Positions 26,651 through 35,545 of a stretch of 64,000 nucleotides of DNA are shown piece after piece. The first letter of the stretch is position 1, and each line of letters opens with the position of its first letter. The stretch comes from Chitinophaga filiformis (GTDB taxonomy: Bacteria; Bacteroidota; Bacteroidia; Chitinophagales; Chitinophagaceae): contig NZ_JAKIRP010000005.1 in the NCBI RefSeq assembly GCF_021646545.1, positions 310,001 to 374,000 of the forward strand, in the 5' to 3' direction. The position numbers and the translations under genes are program-made. The notes below the pieces were generated by a model. The model did not search any database. It was not told the DNA's origin and saw only the letters and a list, made by a program, of their open reading frames with translations.

Positions 26651-27031
26651 TCACATATGGAATTCATTTTTTAAGAGATCCAGCAAAATGTCCTGGTCTA
26701 TGGGTTTGGGGACATATGCCGCTGCTCCGGCTGCCAGGCATTTCTCCCTGTCTCCTACCATTGCCTGTGCTGTTACGGCAATTACAGGAATATGGTCCAG
26801 GGAGGGATTTTCCCTGAGCCGTGCAATGGCCTCATAACCATCCATTTCCGGCATCATCATGTCCATGAGGACTACCCCGATATCGGGTTGCTCTTCCAGC
26901 AGCTGTAAGCCTGTCTGTGCATCCGTTGCCGTGATGCAGTTGAACCCCTTCGTTTTCAATACCATGCGTAAAGCATAGATATTCCTGTTATCGTCGTCAA
27001 TGATCAGCACTTTTTTAGCGGAAGGTTCCAT
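26651..27031 (-). CDS. Single-domain response regulator (CheY-like)
   Basis: Predicted 126-residue receiver protein without an output domain. It has an acidic triad IIDDDNRN, phospho-acceptor Asp in VLMDMMMPEMDGYEA (near residue 58) and Lys in AAYVPKPID. It is closely similar to the third receiver domain of the hybrid kinase encoded 21 nt upstream (DIVLMDMMMPEMDGYET, VTAKTMLGDREKCIRAGA against VTAQAMVGDREKCLAAGA), so it probably arose by duplication and takes part in the same phosphorelay, as a shuttle or phosphate sink. Confidence 0.92.
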   Translation of the reverse strand: MEPSAKKVLIIDDDNRNIYALRMVLKTKGFNCITATDAQTGLQLLEEQPDIGVVLMDMMMPEMDGYEAIARLRENPSLDHIPVIAVTAQAMVGDREKCLAAGAAAYVPKPIDQDILLDLLKNEFHM

Positions 27032-27052
27032 ACTCTTTCAGATTCTTAATGA

Positions 27053-30000
27053 TCAACTTCTGTTATTGTCGTACAGCCAGACGCGCAGCAGGGACACCAG
27101 CTGGTCTATATCCACCGGTTTGGAGATATAGTCAGACGCGCCGGCCCTGATACATTTCTCCCTGTCGCCCAGCATTGTTTTGGCCGTAACCGCCAATATC
27201 GGCATATGTCTGTATTTAGGCGATTCCCTGATCATCCTGATGGTTTCATAACCATCCATTTCGGGCATCATCATGTCCATCAGGACGATGTCTACCTGCG
27301 GATTATTTTCCAGCTGCTGGAGGGCTTCTTTACCGTCCAGCGCTGACAGGATATGCATCTTATGCTGTTCGAGGGCTTTGGTGAGGGAGAAGATATTACG
27401 CACATCATCATCTGCTATCAGCACGGTTTTTCCCTGCAGCACTTCTTTCAGCGGCGCCTGTTGTTTCCTGCCTGGTTTGTTATCTGCTCTTTCCTCTACC
27501 AGGTGCAGGAAGAGGGCTACTTCATCCAGCATGCGCTGATAGGAATGCGCCGTTTTGATGACGATAGAATCTGCATACTGGCGGATGCGGTTCTCTTCTG
27601 CGCGGGAGAGGTTCTTTCCTGTAAAGATGATGATAGGCAGGTTTTCCAGTCCCGGGTTACCTTTTACCGTTTCCAGCGTCTCATAGGCATGCTGGTCGGG
27701 CACTCCCATATCCAGGATGACACAGTTAACATCCTTTTTCTGCAGGGCAGTTACGCTGCTGCTGATATTGCCGGTGATCTCTGTGCTGACGTTAAAGTTC
27801 TCCAGGAAATAGGCCAGCGCCTGTGCATGTTTAGGATTCTCTTCCACGATCAGGACCTTCTTAGGATTACGGGTCAGGGCGTTTTCCAGCTGCTGGAAGA
27901 TACGCGGGATCTGATCGAGGGCCAGTGGTTTATCAATAAAATCCACTGCTCCTCTTTGCAGGCTTTCCTTCTTTGCGCCAAGGGAAGAAACGATATGTAC
28001 AGGAATGGGCCTGGTAGCGGGATTGGACTTCAGCGCTTCCATCACCTGCCATCCACTCTGCACAGGCAGCACAATATCCAGGAGGATGGCTGACGGCTTA
28101 TAACGCTGTGCCATTTCAATGCCATGATCGCCGCGTACGGCCACAATGCCTTTGTAACCGCGTTTACGTGTAAAGTCAAGCAGGATGTCTGCATATTTCG
28201 TATCATCCTCCACGATGAGGATCACCTTATCGTTAGCCTGCAGATTGTGGCGGTCGTCCGGTATTTCTGCCGGTATTTCTGTTGCGATATAATCGTCTTT
28301 TTTATCTCCTCCCATTACGGCATCCCGCCATACTTCTTCCGCCTGTTGCCGGGTGGGCGGAGCAGTTTGTTCTTTTTCTGCCTGCGGATGAACGGGGATG
28401 GTCACAATAAACTCACTGCCTTGTCCCGGCTCACTCTCCAGGCGGATCTCACCACCCAGCAGTTTGGCCAGTTCCCGGCTGATGGAGAGTCCCAGTCCGG
28501 TTCCACCGTACTTGCGACGAGTAGAGCCATCGGCCTGTTGAAAGGCTTCAAAGATGATCTGTTGTTTATCTGCCGGTATGCCGATGCCTGTATCTTTTAC
28601 GCTGAAGCGGATGAGTGCAGCATTTTCCGGAACAGCAGCCACGCGCAGGGTCACCATTCCCCTGGCGGTAAATTTCAGGGCGTTGGACAGGAGGTTCTTG
28701 AGGATCTGTTCCAGGCGCATCTTGTCGGTTTCTATCAGCGCAGGCGCCTCGGGTTGTATATCTACCTGCAAAGCGAGGTTCTTTTCCCGGGCGATAGGAA
28801 CGAACAATGCCTCCATGTCGGTACAGATCTCATGCACGGGCACAGGGGCAAATTCCAGGTCCATTTTACCGGCTTCTATCTTGGAGAGGTCAAGTATCTC
28901 ATCTATCAGGTTGAGCAGCCCTTTACCGGAGCTCTGGATCACCTGGGCAGATTCTACCTGGTCGGGATTCAGGTTATGGTCATTGTTTTCGGCCATCAGT
29001 CTGCTGAGTAGCAGAATGGAGTTTAAAGGCGTACGCAGTTCATGCGACATATTCGCGAGGAACTCTGACTTATATTTCGTGCTGATCTCCAGCTCTTCTG
29101 CTTTCTTCTGTATTTCCAGGTTACGCTCCACGATCACCTGGTTACGGTCTTCCAGTAAGCGTGAACGTTCTTCCAGCTCCTGGTTGGCCTGTTGCAGTTC
29201 TTCCTGCTGTACACGCAGTTCTTCTTCTGAGGCCTGGAGTTTCTGCGCCTGGGCTTCCAGTTCCGTGTTAATATTTTCCAGTTCTCCGTGTTGCACCTGC
29301 AGTTCTTCTGATTGTGCCTGCGTTTCTTCCAGCAGTTCCTGCATACGGCGACGGTTCTCTGCAGTGGTAATGGCGATACCCACGTTATGTGTTGCCGCTT
29401 CGAGAAAGGCCAGCTGACTATGATTATACGGATGCAGCGAGGCCAGTTCCAGTACGCCCTTCAGATATCCTTCATACAGGATAGGTACGGCTACAATATT
29501 CGCCGGGCGGATCTCACCGGCGGCATAACTGATGGTAATATTTTCGGCTGTAACGTCTTTTAGCAAGATGGTTTTGGTACTGGCTGCACATTGTCCGGCG
29601 AGCCCCTGACCAAGCGGAATAATTCGGCGGTTTTCTGCCGGCACAAAGGCAAAGCTGCCTGTCAATTCCAGTGTGTTGCCGGAGTTAGCCAGATAGAGCA
29701 CGCCCACCTGGCTGGCGGTATATTCTGAAAGGAATTCAATGATATCTCCCGCCAGGGTATTCACATCTTTCTCTCCCACCATGCGGTTATTCAGGCCCGC
29801 CATACCTGTCTGATGCCATTCCTTATCTGCCAGCTGGTTAAAGGAGGTTTCCAGGGAGGCGGCCATTCTGTTGAGGGAAAGGGACACGCCTCCCAGCGCA
29901 TCCTTTTCTTCATCGTTTACACGTATACTGTAGTCGCCAGCCGAGATATTTTCGGCGATGCTTCTGATAATATTTATACGACGGTTTATCTCCCTGTCCT

Positions 30001-30652
30001 TTCTTTCCAGGGCATCCTGCAACTGAGTGCGTTCATCATAGTCGCGTTTAACACGGGCATAGAAAACAGAAGTGATGAGCAGGGCTAACAAGGCCGCGAT
30101 CACTATGACGACCGGCGTATAGGCGGCAACACGGTTCAGCGCCTTGGTGCGGGTGTCCAGCAACTTCTTTTCACGATCTTCCATCATACCGACAAGTGCG
30201 CGGGCATCCTTCATGATCATCCGCCCTGCCTGCAGGGAGTCAAAACTAACACTCTGCCCGGTCCTGCGTGCGTTGATGGATCCCTGCAGCAAGGACTGCC
30301 GGCGTGCCATCAATGATTGCAGCTTATCGAGTTCGAACTGGTGTTGCGGGTTGTCTTTCGTCAGTTCCCTGATAACTTTCAGGTTAGCCTGTACGCTGTC
30401 ATATGCGTAGTGGTAGGGTTCCAGAAAATCTTCATCGCCAGTGAGCAAGTATCCGCGCTGACCGGTTTCTGCGTCCTTCATGAAAGACAAGGTGCTTTCG
30501 AGCCTGTAGATCACGGCATTGGTATGATCTACCCAGAAGGCGCTTTGCAGGAGGTTGCGGATACTAAAAAAAGAGGCGACGGAGCTCACGATGAGCAGTA
30601 ACAGTGATAGTCCAAATCCAATCAGCAGATTTCGTTTGAAGGTAGCTTTCAT
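27053..30652 (-). CDS. Hybrid histidine kinase: CHASE3-HAMP-GAF-HisKA-HATPase-three receivers
   Basis: Predicted 1199-residue membrane sensor. A first membrane segment (about 8-28) and a second (174-196) bracket a periplasmic CHASE3 domain (KDAETGQRGYLLTGDEDFLE). A HAMP-like linker and a GAF domain (about 300-440) follow, then a long Glu/Gln coiled coil (445-525). The HisKA acceptor is His537 in NMSHELRTPLNS, and the HATPase has LLSNALKFT, DTGIGIP and GGTGLGLSIS. Three receiver domains end the protein (near 790-905, 915-1030, 1060-1180). The second has VEENPKHA at the acidic pocket and lacks a TKP-like Lys context, so it may be weak. It is followed by a free receiver protein. Confidence 0.94.
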   Translation of the reverse strand: MKATFKRNLLIGFGLSLLLLIVSSVASFFSIRNLLQSAFWVDHTNAVIYRLESTLSFMKDAETGQRGYLLTGDEDFLEPYHYAYDSVQANLKVIRELTKDNPQHQFELDKLQSLMARRQSLLQGSINARRTGQSVSFDSLQAGRMIMKDARALVGMMEDREKKLLDTRTKALNRVAAYTPVVIVIAALLALLITSVFYARVKRDYDERTQLQDALERKDREINRRINIIRSIAENISAGDYSIRVNDEEKDALGGVSLSLNRMAASLETSFNQLADKEWHQTGMAGLNNRMVGEKDVNTLAGDIIEFLSEYTASQVGVLYLANSGNTLELTGSFAFVPAENRRIIPLGQGLAGQCAASTKTILLKDVTAENITISYAAGEIRPANIVAVPILYEGYLKGVLELASLHPYNHSQLAFLEAATHNVGIAITTAENRRRMQELLEETQAQSEELQVQHGELENINTELEAQAQKLQASEEELRVQQEELQQANQELEERSRLLEDRNQVIVERNLEIQKKAEELEISTKYKSEFLANMSHELRTPLNSILLLSRLMAENNDHNLNPDQVESAQVIQSSGKGLLNLIDEILDLSKIEAGKMDLEFAPVPVHEICTDMEALFVPIAREKNLALQVDIQPEAPALIETDKMRLEQILKNLLSNALKFTARGMVTLRVAAVPENAALIRFSVKDTGIGIPADKQQIIFEAFQQADGSTRRKYGGTGLGLSISRELAKLLGGEIRLESEPGQGSEFIVTIPVHPQAEKEQTAPPTRQQAEEVWRDAVMGGDKKDDYIATEIPAEIPDDRHNLQANDKVILIVEDDTKYADILLDFTRKRGYKGIVAVRGDHGIEMAQRYKPSAILLDIVLPVQSGWQVMEALKSNPATRPIPVHIVSSLGAKKESLQRGAVDFIDKPLALDQIPRIFQQLENALTRNPKKVLIVEENPKHAQALAYFLENFNVSTEITGNISSSVTALQKKDVNCVILDMGVPDQHAYETLETVKGNPGLENLPIIIFTGKNLSRAEENRIRQYADSIVIKTAHSYQRMLDEVALFLHLVEERADNKPGRKQQAPLKEVLQGKTVLIADDDVRNIFSLTKALEQHKMHILSALDGKEALQQLENNPQVDIVLMDMMMPEMDGYETIRMIRESPKYRHMPILAVTAKTMLGDREKCIRAGASDYISKPVDIDQLVSLLRVWLYDNNRS

Positions 30653-30666
30653 CCTTGATCAGTTTA

Positions 30667-31362
30667 TCATATAGCCGGGTTGGCAGCATATTCATTCCAC
30701 AATTCGTCGAGTGTGCTCCCGGTCAGTTTTTTCCAGATCTTATCTGTGTATTTTTTGCCACGCATTGCGGCATCCAGTTTCTTCACAAAATCTTTATTCT
30801 TGTTCTTTTCCACCCACACAAAGAAACGGGCGGTGATCCTGTAGCTCTGTGTGTAATGTTGTTTCGGTTTAAAGGCTGGCAGGGCCCATTTTGCGCCTGC
30901 ATTGTCTACGCCAAATTTGTAGCGCACATAGTCGGCAATGCCTTCGGTGATCCACCCGGGGCCTGCATCGCTGGGATAGGCCTGTACCACGTGCATGGCC
31001 TCATGCGTGACCACGTCGATGTCTCCCGGGTGTGCACGGAACCAGGCGGGATTAAAGACGATCACGTCTCCGCTGGTAGCGGCTACACCTTCATAGCCGG
31101 GGTCAATCACGAAGCCTACTTTTTTAGTTGCTTTCTTGTTGTATCGCGCAGCTTCCTGCGGATAAACCTGAAAGAAAGCGTCTATAAGCCGTCTTCCCAC
31201 CGCAGTATCAAAATCGGGCGACTTATTCGTGTATTCGAGCGTATAACCATCACGGGCGATCGTTTGCGGAGGCTCCTGTGCGTATGTCAGGGCCGGCAGT
31301 GTGCAAACGGACAGGCATAACAAGCCCATAGTTCTTTTCAGACCTTGCATTGAGAATACCAT
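30667..31362 (-). CDS. Basic secretory protein-family metallopeptidase-like protein
   Basis: Predicted 231-residue exported protein; signal peptide ends LTYAQ near residue 29 (start ATG 31362 or 31350). The family pattern includes FNPAWFRAHPGDIDVVTHE and the zinc-site motif HEAMH (120-124) with a downstream Glu in GWITEGIADYVRYKFG, a gluzincin-type arrangement. The rest agrees with plant-like basic secretory proteins (PF04450-like), thought to be secreted peptidases. It lies 61 nt after RmuC and 14 nt before the hybrid kinase on the same strand, so these may share a transcript. Confidence 0.85.
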   Translation of the reverse strand: MVFSMQGLKRTMGLLCLSVCTLPALTYAQEPPQTIARDGYTLEYTNKSPDFDTAVGRRLIDAFFQVYPQEAARYNKKATKKVGFVIDPGYEGVAATSGDVIVFNPAWFRAHPGDIDVVTHEAMHVVQAYPSDAGPGWITEGIADYVRYKFGVDNAGAKWALPAFKPKQHYTQSYRITARFFVWVEKNKNKDFVKKLDAAMRGKKYTDKIWKKLTGSTLDELWNEYAANPAI

Positions 31363-31423
31363 TAATTTACGTGGTTCTTGTTAAAGCAATATAAATCAGG
31401 GACAAAATAATCAATATTGCTGC

Positions 31424-32842
31424 TTAGTCCTGCTCTTTTTCCTCCAGCGGCAATTCTTCTGTTTGAACACCTAAACTGCGTATGCCCGTTTCCACTGGCT
31501 TTGCTTCCGGCAAAGTCTGCTTCAGTGCCGGCCCAAGGTTATACAATTTCCGTGCCTGTGGCATAAAGCGGCTTTCGAGTGATGCTACTGCATCGTTATA
31601 GTGGCTGACTGCCATTTTCAGACTGCTGCCTACGTTTGTGAAGTGTCTTACCAGCACATTTGTACGGTTATACAGTTCGATACCGGCGTTGCGGATCTCT
31701 TCAATATTGGCCGCTACGTGTAGTTGCTGCCACACAAAACCTACGGTACGCAGTAGCGTAATGAGCGTAGTAGGTGTGGCAAATACCACCCGGTTGCGGA
31801 TGCCATCTTCAATAAGTGCGGGTTCTGCCTGTAATGCCGCGCCGAAGGAAGATTCGATCTGCATGTACAGGATGACATAGTCGGGCGACTGCTGCCACTG
31901 GCTCCAGTAGGCTTTTGCGCTGAGTTTCTTCAGGTGGTCTTTCACAGCGGCAGCGTGCTGATTGAGCAACAGCCTGCGTTCTTCTTCATCTTCTGTTTCA
32001 AATGCCCGCATGTAAGCGCTTAAAGGCACTTTGGAGTCTACTACGATTGTCTTCCCTTCCGGCAGGCGGATGATCATGTCGGGGCGCAGCACGCCTTCAT
32101 CTCCATTCACCGATACCTGTTCACTGAAATCGCAGTGTTCTGTCATACCGGCAAACTCCACAACGCGGCGTAAGGCAATCTCTCCATAGCGGCCGCGTAT
32201 GTGAGAGGTTTTGAGGGCACTGACAAGGCTATGGGTTTCTTTCTGCAGCTTTTCCGTGCTTTGCTGTACGCCCAGGATGAACTGGTTGATCTGGCCATAT
32301 TGCTGCTGGCGGTTGCTTTCCAGTTGCCGCATGTTTTCATCAAAGCGGTGCAGCGTTTCGGATAATGGTTTTACCATAGCATCGATGGCCTGCTGCCTCT
32401 TTTCCAGGTCTCCTTTGGCGTCTGTGAGCTGCGTTTCCAGGGCAGATTTTGCCAGGGCTACGAAAGAAGAATTATTGTGTTTCAGTGCTTCTGCCGAGAG
32501 GGCATTAAAAGCATCTTTCAGTTTCTCGTTGGACTGATCAATAAATTCCTGTTGTTCGCGCAGACGGTTTTCCATTTCACGGAAGCGGGCTTCCCCGTTG
32601 CTTTCTATTCGGATGCTCTCTTCCTGCAGGATCTGCAGGCGGGCATTGAGTTCATCAATAACGGATTGTTTGTCCTGCACCTCCTGCCGTAATGTTCCGG
32701 CAATCTGGTTTGCTGAAGACAACTGTGTTTCCAGAATGGCTATGCGGGTCTTTAACTGGTGACTCCTGCTGACAACCTTTATGACCGCTGCCAGGGCGGC
32801 ACAGGCGATCAATGCGAAGATAATAACGATAAGATGGTCCAT
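31424..32842 (-). CDS. rmuC: RmuC family DNA recombination protein
   Basis: Predicted 472-residue protein. I start it at ATG 32842 (MDHLIVIIFALIACAALAAV), which gives one N-terminal membrane segment; an upstream TTG at 32911 adds an unlikely hydrophobic stretch. A long coiled coil (about 30-190) is followed by the RmuC core: HIRGRYGEIALRRVVEFAGM, GEGVLRPDMIIRLPEGK-type text (DEGVLRPDMIIRLPEGKTIV), VVDSKVPLSAYMRA and TPTTLITLLRTVGFVWQQ. The core belongs to the PD-(D/E)XK nuclease superfamily, with the acid and Lys in the D-x-K of VVDSKV. RmuC limits inversions at inverted repeats. Confidence 0.95.
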   Translation of the reverse strand: MDHLIVIIFALIACAALAAVIKVVSRSHQLKTRIAILETQLSSANQIAGTLRQEVQDKQSVIDELNARLQILQEESIRIESNGEARFREMENRLREQQEFIDQSNEKLKDAFNALSAEALKHNNSSFVALAKSALETQLTDAKGDLEKRQQAIDAMVKPLSETLHRFDENMRQLESNRQQQYGQINQFILGVQQSTEKLQKETHSLVSALKTSHIRGRYGEIALRRVVEFAGMTEHCDFSEQVSVNGDEGVLRPDMIIRLPEGKTIVVDSKVPLSAYMRAFETEDEEERRLLLNQHAAAVKDHLKKLSAKAYWSQWQQSPDYVILYMQIESSFGAALQAEPALIEDGIRNRVVFATPTTLITLLRTVGFVWQQLHVAANIEEIRNAGIELYNRTNVLVRHFTNVGSSLKMAVSHYNDAVASLESRFMPQARKLYNLGPALKQTLPEAKPVETGIRSLGVQTEELPLEEKEQD

Positions 32843-33143
32843 ATGTGACCACAATGTTACTCCAAACAATAATAATAAAATAAAAAAAGAAGGGAATTCT
32901 ACCGGCGGCAATAACAGACGCTTTTTTGCTTTTCGTCGACAATTATGGAGGTTCTATCCTGTTTGAACAACAGGCAGTTAAACCCTGACAAGGAAACTAT
33001 ATCTAAGAGCTGACAAACTTTTAAGGCCATATTAACTATGATCTTGCATGAATTCCGTATGTTTGCCCGCAAATTTTTTAGCCTGAATTGCGTGGCAACA
33101 TACGTAATTCATTTTTGATTACTGTAATCGTCAAATAGTATCT
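32843..33143. promoter_or_regulatory. Divergent promoter region with TATGTTTG element
   Basis: This 301-nt gap lies between rmuC (minus) and the barrel-protein gene (plus). TATGTTTG at 33058-33065 matches the Bacteroidota -7 consensus TAnnTTTG and would give a leader of about 70 nt for the gene at 33144. No good -33 element was found at the usual distance. Confidence 0.4.
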
Positions 33144-33749
33144 ATGAAAAAAGGATTATTACTGGCAGGGATATTAGCAGTCATGACTGGTACTGCAGCC
33201 AATGCACAGCGTCTGCATTACGGGTTGAAGGCAGCTTTATTGCTCTCCAAGATGACCGGCGAAGGTTTAAAGGAAAGCCTGACACCTGGATTCCAGGGAG
33301 GCGCTTTCTTTGAATTTGACCTTACTAAAGACAAGAAATGGGGTATCCAGCCGGAATTGCTTTTTACACAGATGTCAGCTAAAAAGGGTCCAGATTTCGC
33401 TAACAAGTATGTAACCTATCACAACACCGAAGGAAAGGACAAGATTAAAATAAGCGCTGCAACGATTCCTTTACTGGTACGTTACACACCGATCCCAGCC
33501 ATTACGCTGAACCTGGGTGCTCAGTACACTTACATGTACTTCATTGACGAGAACCTGCTGAAAGCCAACAGGGACGCGTTCAATAAGAGTGATGTAGCTG
33601 CTGTTGCCGGTGCACAGGTAAATGTAGCTAACGTACGCTTCTTTGGCCGTTATGCATTGGGCCTGTCAAACCTCAACGCTATTCCGGCGCCTAAGTACGA
33701 ATGGAATTCTCACCAGGTAACAATCGGAATGGGTGTAGCTTTTAAATAG
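33144..33749 (+). CDS. Outer-membrane beta-barrel protein (porin family)
   Basis: Predicted 201-residue protein; signal peptide MKKGLLLAGILAVMTGTAAN ends near AQ at residue 22. The mature part has alternating beta strands of an 8-stranded barrel: LHYGLKAALLLSKM, GAFFEFDLTKDKKWGIQPEL, ATIPLLVRYTPIPAITLNLG, VTIGMGVAFK at the end. This is the PorT/OMP_b-brl_2 type common in Bacteroidota, with structural or small-molecule-passage roles that are not settled. It is a single-gene unit closed by the hairpin at 33769. Confidence 0.88.
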   Translation: MKKGLLLAGILAVMTGTAANAQRLHYGLKAALLLSKMTGEGLKESLTPGFQGGAFFEFDLTKDKKWGIQPELLFTQMSAKKGPDFANKYVTYHNTEGKDKIKISAATIPLLVRYTPIPAITLNLGAQYTYMYFIDENLLKANRDAFNKSDVAAVAGAQVNVANVRFFGRYALGLSNLNAIPAPKYEWNSHQVTIGMGVAFK

Positions 33750-33768
33750 ACTATTTCTTCATCAGACT

Positions 33769-33806
33769 AAAAAGAGGTTATATCAAAATTGATATAACCT
33801 CTTTTT
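33769..33806. terminator. Bidirectional terminator
   Basis: AAAAAGAGGTTATATCAA and its complement form a perfect 18-bp stem around a 2-nt centre, ending in T5 in both directions. It lies between the barrel-protein gene and the convergent DUF885 gene. Confidence 0.88.
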
Positions 33807-33839
33807 ATTTATGCCAGGTAGCTCCGGCGAAATGATATT

Positions 33840-35537
33840 CTACAGGTTGTAAAAATGCCAGGTGGCTTTAAAGTCCTTTCCGATCAGTTTATTGGTGAGG
33901 ATCACCCTTACCATTTCCACCGGCAGCGCGTTTTCCTTCATTACGGCATCATGGTACTGCTGATAGGTCATTTTCCCACTATCTACGAGCTCTTTTTTCA
34001 GCGCCATGAACTGCAGACCGCCAATCATATAGGCAACCTGGTATAAGGGGCTGTAATCGCCTTTAAATGAGCGGCGCACTTCACCTGCCGCATTTGCTCT
34101 TTCATGCCCTACCCTGTCTACCAGGAAGTCGATACATTGCTGGGGCGTCCATTTACCCAGGTGATAATTCAGCGAAAAGATGATACGTGCGCAGCGGTGC
34201 ATCCGCCAGAACAGCATACCGATACGGTCTTCGGGCGACTGCGGGAACTTCAGGTCCCATAGCAGCATTTCCCAGTACAGTGACCATCCTTCTATCCAGA
34301 AAGGCGTCCAGAAATTGCGGTAGATCCGGTAGCGGTTACCCATAAACTCTTCCAGGGCATGGCCGGCAAACAGTTCATGGTGTACCGTTGCTCTTGAAAA
34401 GTGGGGGTTATTTCCCCGCATGCTCATCAGCTTATCGCCTTCTTCCATATCGTTGGTGGGATAGGAAATGCTCAGCTCTTCTCCTCCTGTAAAGAATGGA
34501 TTGACCAGCTGCCGTTCGGGCGTCATCATGATCATACGCCAGGTTTCTTCTGCCAGTGGCGGGATGGTGATGAGGTTTTTGGTCTTCAGGAAGGCCATGG
34601 ACTCATCGTATATTTTCATGATGGCATCCGGCTGCTCGCCTGCCGGTACGTAAGTGTTCTTTACTTTTTCGAGGGCTTTGTGCCAGTCTTTTCCGAAGCC
34701 CATCTCCTGACTGGCCTTCAGCATTTCTGCGTCGCAGAAAGCGAATTCCTTATTGGCGATCTCAATTAATTCTTCCGGTGAGTAAGGGATCAGTTCATTC
34801 TGCAGCTGCCGTACCAGTTCTTCCCTTCCTATCGGAGAGCCTACGATACCACTGCCATCATCCTTCCCGCCGGGCAATGTCTTAAGTTTCTGCTGCCATA
34901 CGTTGCCGTAGGCTTTGAGCGTACTGTCCAGCTTTTTATAAGGCTCAGGGATCCACCAGGTGAACTGCGGGTCGTATCCGTTATAGAATTCGTACACACT
35001 ATGAATGGCTTCCTGCAATCCACGGGTAATACCGGCTCCTCTGCGTAGCAGGTACATATCGATACCGGTGGCAGTGTTCAGTTGTTTTGCTTTATCCTGG
35101 AGGGCGAGTGACATATCCCGGAGGGTGGTTGCCAATGCCTGTGCATCCTGTTTAGTACCGCGTCTTCTCAGCTTTTCAGCTGCGTATATTTTGTCGGCCA
35201 GGGGGAACCAGGAAGACAGTTGTTTATACTGGCCGGCCTGTTCGTCCAAAGCACGTATTGCCTCCTGTAATTTCATGCGGAACAGTACATAATCCACCCG
35301 CTCTTCCACGCCCAGTTTATCGAAGTTGAAAGCATTCAGCTGTTGCAGGTAATCAGCGTTGAATGTTTTCAGTCTTTCGGTCCTTTCGGGCGAATTATCG
35401 ATCTGGTAAAAGCGCATCAGGCTTCCTCTGTCAGCTTCGTAGTGCGACAAAAGTACTGAGATGTCTTTCTCCTGTGCAACGGCGATACCAGCGCTCATGC
35501 ACCATCCTGTTACCAGGCAGCAAATAAGTCTTTTCAT
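33840..35537 (-). CDS. DUF885 family putative metallopeptidase
   Basis: Predicted 565-residue exported protein with a signal peptide ending AVAQ near residue 22. It belongs to DUF885, whose members are thought to be M32-like zinc peptidases. The motif HHELFAGHALEE near residue 385 supplies the HExxxGH metal site, and a second motif EGWSLYWEM follows near 423 with a likely Glu ligand. The gene starts 8 nt after the D-amino-acid dehydrogenase gene and two genes after the hydroxyproline epimerase, so it is very probably in that operon. A role in cleaving proline- or hydroxyproline-rich peptides fits the context but is inference. Confidence 0.88.
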   Translation of the reverse strand: MKRLICCLVTGWCMSAGIAVAQEKDISVLLSHYEADRGSLMRFYQIDNSPERTERLKTFNADYLQQLNAFNFDKLGVEERVDYVLFRMKLQEAIRALDEQAGQYKQLSSWFPLADKIYAAEKLRRRGTKQDAQALATTLRDMSLALQDKAKQLNTATGIDMYLLRRGAGITRGLQEAIHSVYEFYNGYDPQFTWWIPEPYKKLDSTLKAYGNVWQQKLKTLPGGKDDGSGIVGSPIGREELVRQLQNELIPYSPEELIEIANKEFAFCDAEMLKASQEMGFGKDWHKALEKVKNTYVPAGEQPDAIMKIYDESMAFLKTKNLITIPPLAEETWRMIMMTPERQLVNPFFTGGEELSISYPTNDMEEGDKLMSMRGNNPHFSRATVHHELFAGHALEEFMGNRYRIYRNFWTPFWIEGWSLYWEMLLWDLKFPQSPEDRIGMLFWRMHRCARIIFSLNYHLGKWTPQQCIDFLVDRVGHERANAAGEVRRSFKGDYSPLYQVAYMIGGLQFMALKKELVDSGKMTYQQYHDAVMKENALPVEMVRVILTNKLIGKDFKATWHFYNL

Positions 35538-35545
35538 AAGTACGT

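Noticed and set aside
27353..29011. Long plus-strand frames opposite the hybrid kinase
   Set aside because: They are antisense shadows of a gene with clear kinase and receiver motifs; their products have no recognisable domain and odd composition.
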